In this document: positions 16,369-26,132 of the stretch, piece after piece
Layout: each line of letters starts with the position of its first letter
Numbering within the stretch: position 1 is the stretch's first letter
Assembly: GCA_902551155.1 (NCBI GenBank)
Contig: CACDBG010000012.1
Span: 1-44,591 of the forward strand
DNA: 44,591 nucleotides
Source of the DNA: an uncultured Verrucomicrobiota bacterium
GTDB lineage: Bacteria; Verrucomicrobiota; Verrucomicrobiia; Limisphaerales; UBA1100
Reading direction: 5' to 3'
Notes under the pieces: generated by a model
Seen by the model: only the letters and a program-made list of their open reading frames with translations
Told to the model about the DNA's origin: nothing
Databases searched by the model: none
Position numbers and translations under genes: made by a program

Positions 16369-19329
16369 ATGGCGGTTGATGAGATTAGAATCGGGGGGGC
16401 GAAAGAACATAACTTAAAGAATCTTTCTCTTTCCATTCCTCGCGATCAGTTGGTTGTTGTTACCGGGTTAAGTGGCTCAGGTAAGTCCTCACTTGCGTTT
16501 GATACTATTTACGCAGAGGGCCAGCGCAAATATGTAGAGTCACTTTCTGCATATGCCCGCCAGTTTTTGGATCAAATGCAGAAACCGGATGTGGAGTTCA
16601 TTGAGGGGCTTTCTCCTACAATAGCTATAGAACAGCGTAGTGCAGGGGGGAGCATGCGTTCGATTATTGCCACGACTACCGAGATTTATGATTACCTGCG
16701 CTTACTCTATGCTCATGTTGGCCAACCGCATTGTCCTGAAAGTGGTGAGCCGATGTCTTCTCAGACTCCGACTCAAATTATCGATCGACTTCTTAAATTG
16801 CCTGAGGGAACGAGGTTGATGTTGTTGGCTCCGGTGATTAATCACCAAAAAGGTGAGTTCAGAGATGTCATTGAGAAGCTGGCCCGTGAGGGTTTTGTAA
16901 GGGCGCGTGTTGATGGGGAGTTGATTGAATTGGAAGTCAATACCCGAATAAAAATTGACCCCAAGAAAAAGCATTATATAGAGGCGGTGGTAGACCGACT
17001 GGTGATCAATCAGGACATGCGTCAACGATTAGCTGATTCGGTCGAGACAGCATTAAAATGGGGTAAGGGAAAGTTAATCGCACTGACTCAAGGTAAGACA
17101 AAAAAGGAAAAGGGGCAATGGGATGAAGAGCTTCATTCATCGCAGATGGTTTCAGCCAAGACTGGGAAAAGTTTTGATACGCTAACTCCGAAGCATTTTT
17201 CGTTTAATTCCCCGTTTGGGGCTTGTCCTGTTTGTCATGGGCTTGGGCAAAAACTCGTTTTTGATCCTGAACTGGTGGTTCCTAATCCTGAGAAATCTCT
17301 TTCGACCGGGGCTGTTGCACCGTGGAGACGGGGTGGGCGGCGGATGATCATTTATTATAACCATGTGATTCGAACCGTTGCTAAACATTATAACCAGTCT
17401 ACAGATGCTCCATGGCAGAATTTACCAGAGGAATTCAAAGAGGTAATTCTTTTCGGCTCGGGAGATGAGGAGATAAGTTTCAATTTTCGAAAAAATGGTA
17501 AGCCAACTGTAAAACCTTTTGAGGGAGTTATCCCGAATTTGGAGCGTCTTCTGCAGGAGACAGATAGTGAATTTACGAAGAAACGTGTAAAGGTCTGTAT
17601 GAGCAGCCAGCCTTGTGATGTTTGTAATGGACAGCGATTACGCCCTGAAATTTTGGCGTGCACTGTTGGCGGTAAAATGGCCGATAAATTCCGTCCGTCA
17701 TTGAAGGGTAAGCGCAGAAAGGTTGCTTTGCCGGGGCTATCGATAATGGAGGTTTGTCGATTATCGGTGAGGGAAGCTATGGAATTTTTTGATAAGTTGG
17801 TTTTTACCGAGCTCGAAGAAAAAATTGCCGGAGAAGTATTTAAAGAGATCCGATCTCGGTTGGGCTTTCTGAACAATGTTGGATTGGGTTACTTATCACT
17901 TAATCGAGAAAGCGGTACCTTAAGCGGAGGGGAGGCACAGAGAATCAGATTAGCTACTCAAATTGGGGCGGGTTTGGTAGGGGTGATATATATTCTGGAT
18001 GAGCCCAGTATTGGATTACATCAACGTGACAATGACAGGTTGATGGATACCCTTAAAGGGTTACGGGATTTGGGAAACACGGTAATTGTCGTTGAGCACG
18101 ATGAGGATACGATCCGTTCTGCTGATTACTTGATAGATTTAGGGCCTGGTGCAGGGGTGCATGGTGGGGAACTTGTGGCAATTGGTTCTTTAGAGGAAGT
18201 TTGCCAGTCTAAAAGATCAATAACCGGTAAATATTTGACAGGGGAATTTAAAATTGCTGTCCCTAATGAACGTGCCAAGGGCTCAATTGATAAAGGTTGG
18301 CTGGAAATTATAGGGGCAGCTGAGAACAATTTGAAGTCGATTGATGTGAAGATACCATTAGGCACACTCACATGCGTTACGGGAGTAAGTGGATCGGGTA
18401 AAAGCACATTGGTAAATGATATTTTACAGCGTGCTCTTTATAGGAAGTGGCACGGATCCAAAGAGAAGCCTGGGCTCCATGATGCCATTAACGGGGCTGA
18501 TTTATTGGACAAGGCTATTGTTATTGATCAGTCCCCCATTGGTCGTACTCCCAGAAGTAATCCAGCTACTTACACGGGTATGTTTACTCATATACGCGAT
18601 CTATTCGCAAAATTACCGGCAGCCAAGGTGAGGGCATATGGGCCAGGTCGATTCAGTTTTAATGTAAAGGGGGGGCGATGTGAAAAGTGTCAAGGGGACG
18701 GGGTATTGAAAATAGAAATGCATTTTTTACCGGCAGTTTACGTGGATTGTGAGGAATGTGCTGGGCAAAGATATAATCGTGAAACCTTAGAGATACATTA
18801 TAAAGGATTAAATATATCAGACGTACTGAAAATGACTGCAGATGAGGCCTGCTCCTTTTTTAGGGCAGTGCCTCAAATTTATGGTATATGTCTGACTTTA
18901 TCTGAGGTAGGATTAGGGTATCTACGGTTAGGGCAGTCAGCTACAACTCTTAGCGGTGGAGAGGCTCAGAGGGTTAAATTGGCTTCTGAATTATGCAAGC
19001 GATCAACTGGAAGTACATTATATCTTATGGATGAACCCACCACTGGGCTGCATTTTCAGGATGTTTCTCGTTTGCTTGATGTGTTTGGCAAATTGCGTGA
19101 TGCTGGGAATACTCTCGTTGTGATTGAGCATAATCTTGACGTGATTAAATGTTCCGATTGGATTATTGATCTCGGCCCTGACGGTGGTGATGAGGGCGGT
19201 GAATTAATTGCTCAAGGCCCTCCAGAATATATAGCTGAGAGTAAAGTGAGTTGCACTGGAAAATTTTTGAAACGATTCCTTCCGAAGGCTAAGCTTAAAA
19301 GAGGGAAAGCCAAAAAAGTGGCTGCATGA
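16369..19329 (+). CDS. uvrA: UvrABC excinuclease subunit A
   Basis: UvrA is the damage-sensing ABC-type ATPase of nucleotide excision repair. From the ATG at 16369 (MAVDEIRIGGAKEHNLKNL) it is 986 residues. The track's TTG start at 16330 adds 13 unconserved residues. The first Walker A GLSGSGKSS is at 33-41 and the second GVSGSGKST from 672. Two signature motifs (LSGGEAQRIRLA and LSGGEAQRVKLA) and Walker B LDEPSIGLH / MDEPTTGLH are present. Zinc modules include CPVCHGLG, CDVCNGQRLRP and CEKCQGDG...CEECAGQRY. It lies 48 nt after the cassette A gene and is followed after 1 nt by a TPR gene. The C-terminal tail is Lys-rich. Nothing is missing. Confidence 0.97.
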   Translation: MAVDEIRIGGAKEHNLKNLSLSIPRDQLVVVTGLSGSGKSSLAFDTIYAEGQRKYVESLSAYARQFLDQMQKPDVEFIEGLSPTIAIEQRSAGGSMRSIIATTTEIYDYLRLLYAHVGQPHCPESGEPMSSQTPTQIIDRLLKLPEGTRLMLLAPVINHQKGEFRDVIEKLAREGFVRARVDGELIELEVNTRIKIDPKKKHYIEAVVDRLVINQDMRQRLADSVETALKWGKGKLIALTQGKTKKEKGQWDEELHSSQMVSAKTGKSFDTLTPKHFSFNSPFGACPVCHGLGQKLVFDPELVVPNPEKSLSTGAVAPWRRGGRRMIIYYNHVIRTVAKHYNQSTDAPWQNLPEEFKEVILFGSGDEEISFNFRKNGKPTVKPFEGVIPNLERLLQETDSEFTKKRVKVCMSSQPCDVCNGQRLRPEILACTVGGKMADKFRPSLKGKRRKVALPGLSIMEVCRLSVREAMEFFDKLVFTELEEKIAGEVFKEIRSRLGFLNNVGLGYLSLNRESGTLSGGEAQRIRLATQIGAGLVGVIYILDEPSIGLHQRDNDRLMDTLKGLRDLGNTVIVVEHDEDTIRSADYLIDLGPGAGVHGGELVAIGSLEEVCQSKRSITGKYLTGEFKIAVPNERAKGSIDKGWLEIIGAAENNLKSIDVKIPLGTLTCVTGVSGSGKSTLVNDILQRALYRKWHGSKEKPGLHDAINGADLLDKAIVIDQSPIGRTPRSNPATYTGMFTHIRDLFAKLPAAKVRAYGPGRFSFNVKGGRCEKCQGDGVLKIEMHFLPAVYVDCEECAGQRYNRETLEIHYKGLNISDVLKMTADEACSFFRAVPQIYGICLTLSEVGLGYLRLGQSATTLSGGEAQRVKLASELCKRSTGSTLYLMDEPTTGLHFQDVSRLLDVFGKLRDAGNTLVVIEHNLDVIKCSDWIIDLGPDGGDEGGELIAQGPPEYIAESKVSCTGKFLKRFLPKAKLKRGKAKKVAA

Positions 19330-19330
19330 A

Positions 19331-22006
19331 ATGCGGTATCTGAAGTACTATCTTTTATTTAGTTTAGTTTTTCCGAGTTTTCATGCGGTCAGTGCTGAGT
19401 TGGTAGGTGAGGCTAAATTTGATAAAGATGACAGATATTATCTGGCCGCCCTCAAGAGTATTGATAGTAAAGCATGGGCCAATGCGGCAAAGTGGTTCAA
19501 TAGGTTGCTTAAGGAATATCCAGATTTTGAAAAACGTTCAAAGGTCGTTCTTCTTCTAGCGCAGTCGCTCTATAAACAAGGGAATATAAAAGAAGCTTAC
19601 GGTATATTATCAAATAATAAGCAAGCCGCGGGAAAGTTCGCCGACGAATATATTTACTGGATGGCTGAGTGTCGCGTTAGGCAGGGTAATTACGCTGCTG
19701 CTGACCAACATTTTAATGAGTTGTTAGCGCGTTACCCAAATTCAGAGAGGGTTTTGGAAGCCACGGTGAATTCAGCGTTTACAGCTTCTGAACGTGAGGA
19801 TTGGCCGAGAGTGATCTCACTGTTACGCCCTGTCGATAGCGCATTTCAAATAAGGGCACAAAAGAATTTTGATTCGAAGGTTTTACAAGAAGGAGGTTTG
19901 CTTTTGGCTAAGGCGTTATTGGAGCAAAAAGACGGGATATCAGCTGAACTACTTTTGGATAGGTTTCCGGAGGAGCTTGGGTCAGAGTCAGGTTGGCGCC
20001 GAGCTATATTGTATGTTGATATATTAATATTTAATAAAAGCTTCGAGGAAGCAATTACTAAAATCAGTCGCTTGCGTGAAGCATTGAGGCAGGCAAAAGC
20101 TAATTCATCATGGCAATTGAGTGCAGCGAGAAAACATTCACAACTCTTGGAGGCGATGGGTGATTTGGACATGGCCGCTGAAGTTTATAATGAACTCATA
20201 GGTGAAGGTATTCAGGGGTATGGTAGAGCATATTCATGCTTAGATGCATCTAGACTATATGTGATGTCCGGAAAGTTCGATGATTCGGTTAGGTTGCTCA
20301 AAGTATTAGAAGGTATTTCGGATTCTAATTCTACGCTGGCACTTAGTCATCTTCTCATGGGGGAAATACAAATGAGTAAAAATCAACCTCTCGAATTTGA
20401 CGTTGCCCTAAAATTTTTCCAAGAAGCATCTAAATATAATATTCAAGGTGATCTGGGAGCCAGAATTTATATGAGGGTAGGCGAGTGTTTTTTAAGGAAA
20501 GGAGAGTATCAAGCGGCAGTTGAAGAATTTCATAAAGGCATGGATCGAGCAAGCGATTCGGTTATTTTAGCCAGAATGAACTATTTGGACGGTTTAGCTA
20601 AAGTCAATTTAGGTAGACTAGAAAATGCGAAGGATGTTTTCTCCAGAATAGTGAAGATATCAAATCCCAATAAACTGGGTTTGGATCGAATAAAAGATTG
20701 TGCAAATTGGATGTGGTTCAAATCAGCTATAGAGCAGTCGAATCTGGTTGAGGCGGATGCACTGCTTACGGGTGCGAGAGAAAATTTATCATCATTTTTT
20801 CCATATTTTTTATTGGGCATGGCTCAAGCACGCATAACAGCCGGACAATTAGATTTGGCGCAAGAGCATTTGATTGAATTTAACAATCAGAAGCAAGATC
20901 ATGATCTATTTGCCGCGGCGGAGATTGAAGCAATCAGGGTTCAAATAACTAAGGGGCAATGGGTTGATGCAATAAAGCTGTATGACAGATGGCTTAAAAA
21001 ATATCCTGAGCATAATATGAGGAGTAAAGTTTTGCTGGACCGTGCGTGGGCTTTAATGCGCTCGGGGAAAAAGGCTGATGCGACGAGGGCCTACGAGAAC
21101 CTAGCGTTTACCAAGGCGAAATCTCCTGAGGTTTATACGGCGAAAATTTGGTTGGCGGATCAATACTTTAATTCGATAACAAACCGTCTAGCGGCGGAAA
21201 AGATATATCAAGAGATTGCTTCGGAAACAAATTGCCCTCCATATTTAAGACATAGGTCTCAATTGATGGCAGGACGGGCGGCAATGGTTAGACAGGGTTA
21301 TGATGATGCAAAAAAGAGCTTTGTTGACTTGATAAATAACAAGGATGTATCCGGCCCTGAGCGTATTCAAGCAACATTTGCTCTCGGAGATTTGATTATG
21401 TTTGAGTTGAAATCATCACCCGTCAATTCTCCACAAGCCGAAAAAATACAAAACGAGAAAATTCACCAGTCAACAAACACATTGTTTGGGTTGACGCAGA
21501 TTGTGCAAACCAATCGGGTAGCAGCCCGGGCTTGGGGCAGGATCGGCGATATATCCCTAATGGTGGCACGTAAACGTGAATCTCATTATGTGCACGCTAA
21601 GGTGGCTTATGAAAAATCGAGATCCATTTCAGAACAGCAGTTAAAAGGTTTATCGGGTGCCGCCGATTATGATGATATTTTATATCAGGCGCTGATGGGG
21701 TTGGCTTATTGTTCAGATAGATCTACGATAGGCAGCGTTGGTGAAATACGTAAAGTTGCGCTAGAGGATGCACTCAAGAATGTTACTGATGTGTATGAAG
21801 ATAGTTACGGTCACCCCACCAAAAAGATTAATCTGTATTGGCGCGGGCAAAGCGGAGTTATGGCTATAAGGTTTCTCACTGAGTTAGATAGATATGATGA
21901 TGCACTGCGTAAGTATGATGAATTGGAAATATTATTTCCTAATATGCGGCCCTTTTTTAGGGAAAAAAAACAGCGACTGGAGGAACTTAGGGCTGCAAAT
22001 CCCTAA
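19331..22006 (+). CDS. Secreted tetratricopeptide-repeat protein
   Basis: This 891-residue protein has a signal peptide (MRYLKYYLLFSLVFPSFHAVSA, likely cut before ELVGE) and is then almost entirely helical TPR-type repeats. Examples are 'AAKWFNRLLKEYPDFEKRSKV', 'YAAADQHFNELLARYPNSERV', 'YQAAVEEFHKGMDRA' and 'WVDAIKLYDRWLKKYPEHNM'. The pattern 'FxxLLxxYPxSxxxxxA' is that of the YbgF/BamD-like outer-membrane TPR group, which scaffold envelope complexes. No catalytic domain is seen. Its start is one base after the uvrA stop, but a shared role with DNA repair is unlikely; the proximity probably only reflects co-transcription. A part in the pilus or secretion locus upstream is possible but unproven. 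Confidence 0.8.
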   Translation: MRYLKYYLLFSLVFPSFHAVSAELVGEAKFDKDDRYYLAALKSIDSKAWANAAKWFNRLLKEYPDFEKRSKVVLLLAQSLYKQGNIKEAYGILSNNKQAAGKFADEYIYWMAECRVRQGNYAAADQHFNELLARYPNSERVLEATVNSAFTASEREDWPRVISLLRPVDSAFQIRAQKNFDSKVLQEGGLLLAKALLEQKDGISAELLLDRFPEELGSESGWRRAILYVDILIFNKSFEEAITKISRLREALRQAKANSSWQLSAARKHSQLLEAMGDLDMAAEVYNELIGEGIQGYGRAYSCLDASRLYVMSGKFDDSVRLLKVLEGISDSNSTLALSHLLMGEIQMSKNQPLEFDVALKFFQEASKYNIQGDLGARIYMRVGECFLRKGEYQAAVEEFHKGMDRASDSVILARMNYLDGLAKVNLGRLENAKDVFSRIVKISNPNKLGLDRIKDCANWMWFKSAIEQSNLVEADALLTGARENLSSFFPYFLLGMAQARITAGQLDLAQEHLIEFNNQKQDHDLFAAAEIEAIRVQITKGQWVDAIKLYDRWLKKYPEHNMRSKVLLDRAWALMRSGKKADATRAYENLAFTKAKSPEVYTAKIWLADQYFNSITNRLAAEKIYQEIASETNCPPYLRHRSQLMAGRAAMVRQGYDDAKKSFVDLINNKDVSGPERIQATFALGDLIMFELKSSPVNSPQAEKIQNEKIHQSTNTLFGLTQIVQTNRVAARAWGRIGDISLMVARKRESHYVHAKVAYEKSRSISEQQLKGLSGAADYDDILYQALMGLAYCSDRSTIGSVGEIRKVALEDALKNVTDVYEDSYGHPTKKINLYWRGQSGVMAIRFLTELDRYDDALRKYDELEILFPNMRPFFREKKQRLEELRAANP

Positions 22007-22035
22007 TTATGAATAGGTTTTGAAAAACACAATAG

Positions 22036-23964
<1,929 letters not shown>

Positions 23965-24094
23965 TCCTACTCTTACGTTCTTTTCCAGATTCATATTAAG
24001 CTTTAAAGATAATTTGAATTTATATCCCCAGGAATCGACTTACTGTAGATATTTTGAAGGCGAATGCTTAACAAAGTTCGGGAAGATTAAGTGA

Positions 24095-24802
24095 ATGATT
24101 ATGTCGCTTGAAAAGACTATTGCTAAAAAGGTTGTGGTGATTACTGGGGTGAGTCGGGGTTTAGGCCGTGCAATGGCGAGGGAGTTTGTTGCTCAAGGTC
24201 ACACCGTGGCAGGGTGTAGCCGAAATGAAAAAAAAATTTTAGCTTTGGGGGAGGATCTTGGTGATTCAAACATATTTTCCCAGGTAAATGTGGCCGATGA
24301 CTTTTCTGTGCAGCAGTGGGCAGTTAAGGTGATCAAAGAATTGGGAGCGCCTGATTTATTGATAAACAATGCAGCTGTGATAAACAAAAATCAGTTTTTA
24401 TGGGAACTCAGCGCTGAGGGATTTAGTGAAGTGGTTGATGTAAACATCAAAGGTGTTGCTAATGTAATTCGTCATTTTGTTAAACCAATGGCAAAAGCAG
24501 GGAGAGGAGTAATTGTTAACTTCAGTTCCGGATGGGGCAGAAGTGCTTCTCCTGAGGTGGCACCATATTGTGCCACAAAATGGGCAATTGAAGGTATGAC
24601 CCAATCACTCGCCCAAGAATTACCAGAAGGGTTGGCGGCTGTGCCTTTAAATCCAGGTGTAATAAATACAGATATGCTCAGGAGTTGCTTTGGTCCTTCT
24701 GCAGCTGATTTGCCCTCTGCAGATGAATGGGCGACGATTGCAGTTCCCTTTTTATTAGGATTGAGTACCAAAAATAATGGTCAGTCGCTGACGGTCAGCT
24801 AG
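24095..24802 (+). CDS. Short-chain dehydrogenase/reductase
   Basis: This 235-residue classical SDR oxidoreductase has the Rossmann nucleotide motif TGVSRGLG near residues 14-21, the structural LLINNAA, the catalytic Ser in VNFSSGWG and YxxxK (YCATK). After these comes 'PGVINTDM', the usual segment that follows the active site. Substrate cannot be predicted. Arg after the second Gly position (GVSRGLG) and 'CSRN' at the end of strand 2 suggest NADP(H) preference. Two ATGs (24095 and 24101) are possible starts. It is 130 nt downstream of thiC with no clear terminator between, and is followed closely by a small hypothetical gene. Confidence 0.88.
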   Translation: MIMSLEKTIAKKVVVITGVSRGLGRAMAREFVAQGHTVAGCSRNEKKILALGEDLGDSNIFSQVNVADDFSVQQWAVKVIKELGAPDLLINNAAVINKNQFLWELSAEGFSEVVDVNIKGVANVIRHFVKPMAKAGRGVIVNFSSGWGRSASPEVAPYCATKWAIEGMTQSLAQELPEGLAAVPLNPGVINTDMLRSCFGPSAADLPSADEWATIAVPFLLGLSTKNNGQSLTVS

Positions 24803-24845
24803 TTTCGACTTGTTCACAGGCTGTGAATTTGATAGTGTAATCCAA

Positions 24846-25118
24846 ATGGCAAATTCGCCACGTAAAAATGATCAACCCAAAAGCATGATGCTTGGAGTTG
24901 GGTTGGATTCCGACGGTCATAAACGAATCACCAAAGGGGAAAACTTTGCCCTAGTAGGTGGCTCAAAGGATACCCACGAAGAGATGACTGAAAAGGCGGT
25001 TAAAATAAACGAAAAGTTGGATGAACGCGGTAAGAGGTTGGAAGATGTTAGCCGTGAGGAGTTCGATGACATTGCCAACGATGTTGGGCTTCAACGTTTT
25101 GATCCTGATAAAAATTAA
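24846..25118 (+). CDS. Small hydrophilic hypothetical protein
   Basis: This is an unrecognised 90-residue protein starting MANSPRKNDQPKSMMLGVGLD. The track's TTG start at 24810 adds 12 residues that look like non-coding sequence, so the ATG at 24846 is preferred. It is highly charged, with no cysteine, no signal peptide and no membrane segment. The middle reads 'HKRITKGENFALVGGSKDTHEEM', followed by a helical 'TEKAVKINEKLDERGKRLEDVSREEFDDIANDVG'. Its composition and balanced helix suggest a real folded cytosolic protein. It is the last + strand gene before the 25272-25305 hairpin and lies 43 nt after the SDR. No function can be given. Confidence 0.6.
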   Translation: MANSPRKNDQPKSMMLGVGLDSDGHKRITKGENFALVGGSKDTHEEMTEKAVKINEKLDERGKRLEDVSREEFDDIANDVGLQRFDPDKN

Positions 25119-25271
25119 TATAACCTAAATTGAGGTTCGTTATTATCTTTTTTCACCCTGTGGTTTTAATCAAAATATTCAGTTATTTGAATTTCTCGCA
25201 AAGTCACCATATGGATTCACAGGCCTTGGTGGTGATGTGAGAGGCAGGACAAGTATTGGCTACTAAAAGGT

Positions 25272-25305
25272 CTTCACCCGTCGACTTATTAGTCGGCGGG
25301 TGAAG
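25272..25305. terminator. Strong hairpin between convergent genes, likely bidirectional terminator
   Basis: A 14-bp stem (CTTCACCCGTCGAC with GTCGGCGGGTGAAG, one G-T wobble) encloses a 6-nt loop TTATTA. It lies between the end of the + strand hypothetical gene (25118) and the end of the - strand mtfA-like gene (25308). On the - strand it is followed by ACCTTTTAGT, a short T-run; on the + strand no T-run follows. It sits 2 bases beyond the mtfA-like stop, so it is best placed to end that transcript. Confidence 0.75.
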
Positions 25306-25307
25306 TA

Positions 25308-26129
25308 TCAATTCCAGGTCAGAGGGTCTACTTTATAATACTCTGCAAATAATTCGTAAAGTTCGGGGCGTTTCTTTTTGAGATAGTAGGGTTTTTCAAA
25401 AAATGTTTCAGTAGTAACACTAAAGAATTCGGCGGGGTTGGTTGCCCCATAGTAATCAATGACTGTCTTATCACCGCTTTCAACCTTTTTTTGTAAATCT
25501 GCAAATACTCGAGTGCAGACTTTCCTCCATTGTTTGTATTGTTCCTTGGATCCGAGTATCGGTGCTCCATCAGCTAGTCCGTCGGCCTGATCCAACTGGT
25601 GTGCGAATTCATGCAGAACTAAATTCCTGCCGTCTTTGGTGTTTTGAGCTCCGGATTTGGTATTATCCCAAGATAATACTACTAATCCTGATTCCCACGA
25701 TTGACCCAAAACTTGGATGTTTTTTTCTGTGTGTATGCCGCCATAGGCCTCTTGTTTTGTGGCAGTGTAACTCTTTGGTCGGATTATCACAGAACGTAAT
25801 TTATCAGGGAAAAATGTATTTTGATTTACTAAAAGTAGGCATGCTTGGGATGCAGTCAGTACACGAATTTCATCAGTGATTTTTAAGCCTTCAGCTCCTC
25901 GGATATCTATTCGCTCAATAAATAAAAGTGTAAGCTGCTCTAGTTGATCTTGTAATTCTTTTGGGAGCCGTAAATAGAGCGGCCATTGTTTTTCGAGTAT
26001 TGATTTCCACTCAGTTGGGAAAGGTTTTCGTGGTGCATCGATTTGGGGTTGGAGTGATTTTTTAGCCAAAAATTTTGAAGACAGTATGGCTGTCAATAAA
26101 ATTAAAATTATAATGGTGGTCTCTAACAT
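25308..26129 (-). CDS. mtfA: MtfA-like zinc-dependent peptidase
   Basis: This 273-residue protein matches the MtfA (Mlc titration factor A) peptidase family. It has an N-terminal membrane anchor (MLETTIIILILLTAILSS), then 'WPLYLRLPKELQDQLEQLTLLFIERIDI' as in MtfA. The zinc motif HEFAH is at residues 173-177 (followed by QLDQADG), and the downstream 'NPAEFFSVTTETFFEKP' carries the third ligand Glu. In Enterobacteria MtfA binds the glucose repressor Mlc. No Mlc homologue is in this window, so only the peptidase family is claimed. Its start is 3 nt after the hydrolase stop, so the two are probably co-translated. Confidence 0.88.
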   Translation of the reverse strand: MLETTIIILILLTAILSSKFLAKKSLQPQIDAPRKPFPTEWKSILEKQWPLYLRLPKELQDQLEQLTLLFIERIDIRGAEGLKITDEIRVLTASQACLLLVNQNTFFPDKLRSVIIRPKSYTATKQEAYGGIHTEKNIQVLGQSWESGLVVLSWDNTKSGAQNTKDGRNLVLHEFAHQLDQADGLADGAPILGSKEQYKQWRKVCTRVFADLQKKVESGDKTVIDYYGATNPAEFFSVTTETFFEKPYYLKKKRPELYELFAEYYKVDPLTWN

Positions 26130-26132
26130 CTT

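Noticed and set aside
17388-17876. 162-aa - strand ORF within uvrA
   Set aside because: Shadow of the uvrA reading frame with no independent evidence.
18668-18675. G-run inside uvrA as a second frameshift site
   Set aside because: The UvrA frame and motifs continue intact on both sides, so no disruption is present.
23965-24094. ORF tail 23849-24094 as a small gene after thiC
   Set aside because: Most of it overlaps thiC out of frame and the free part has no start, ribosome binding site or motif.
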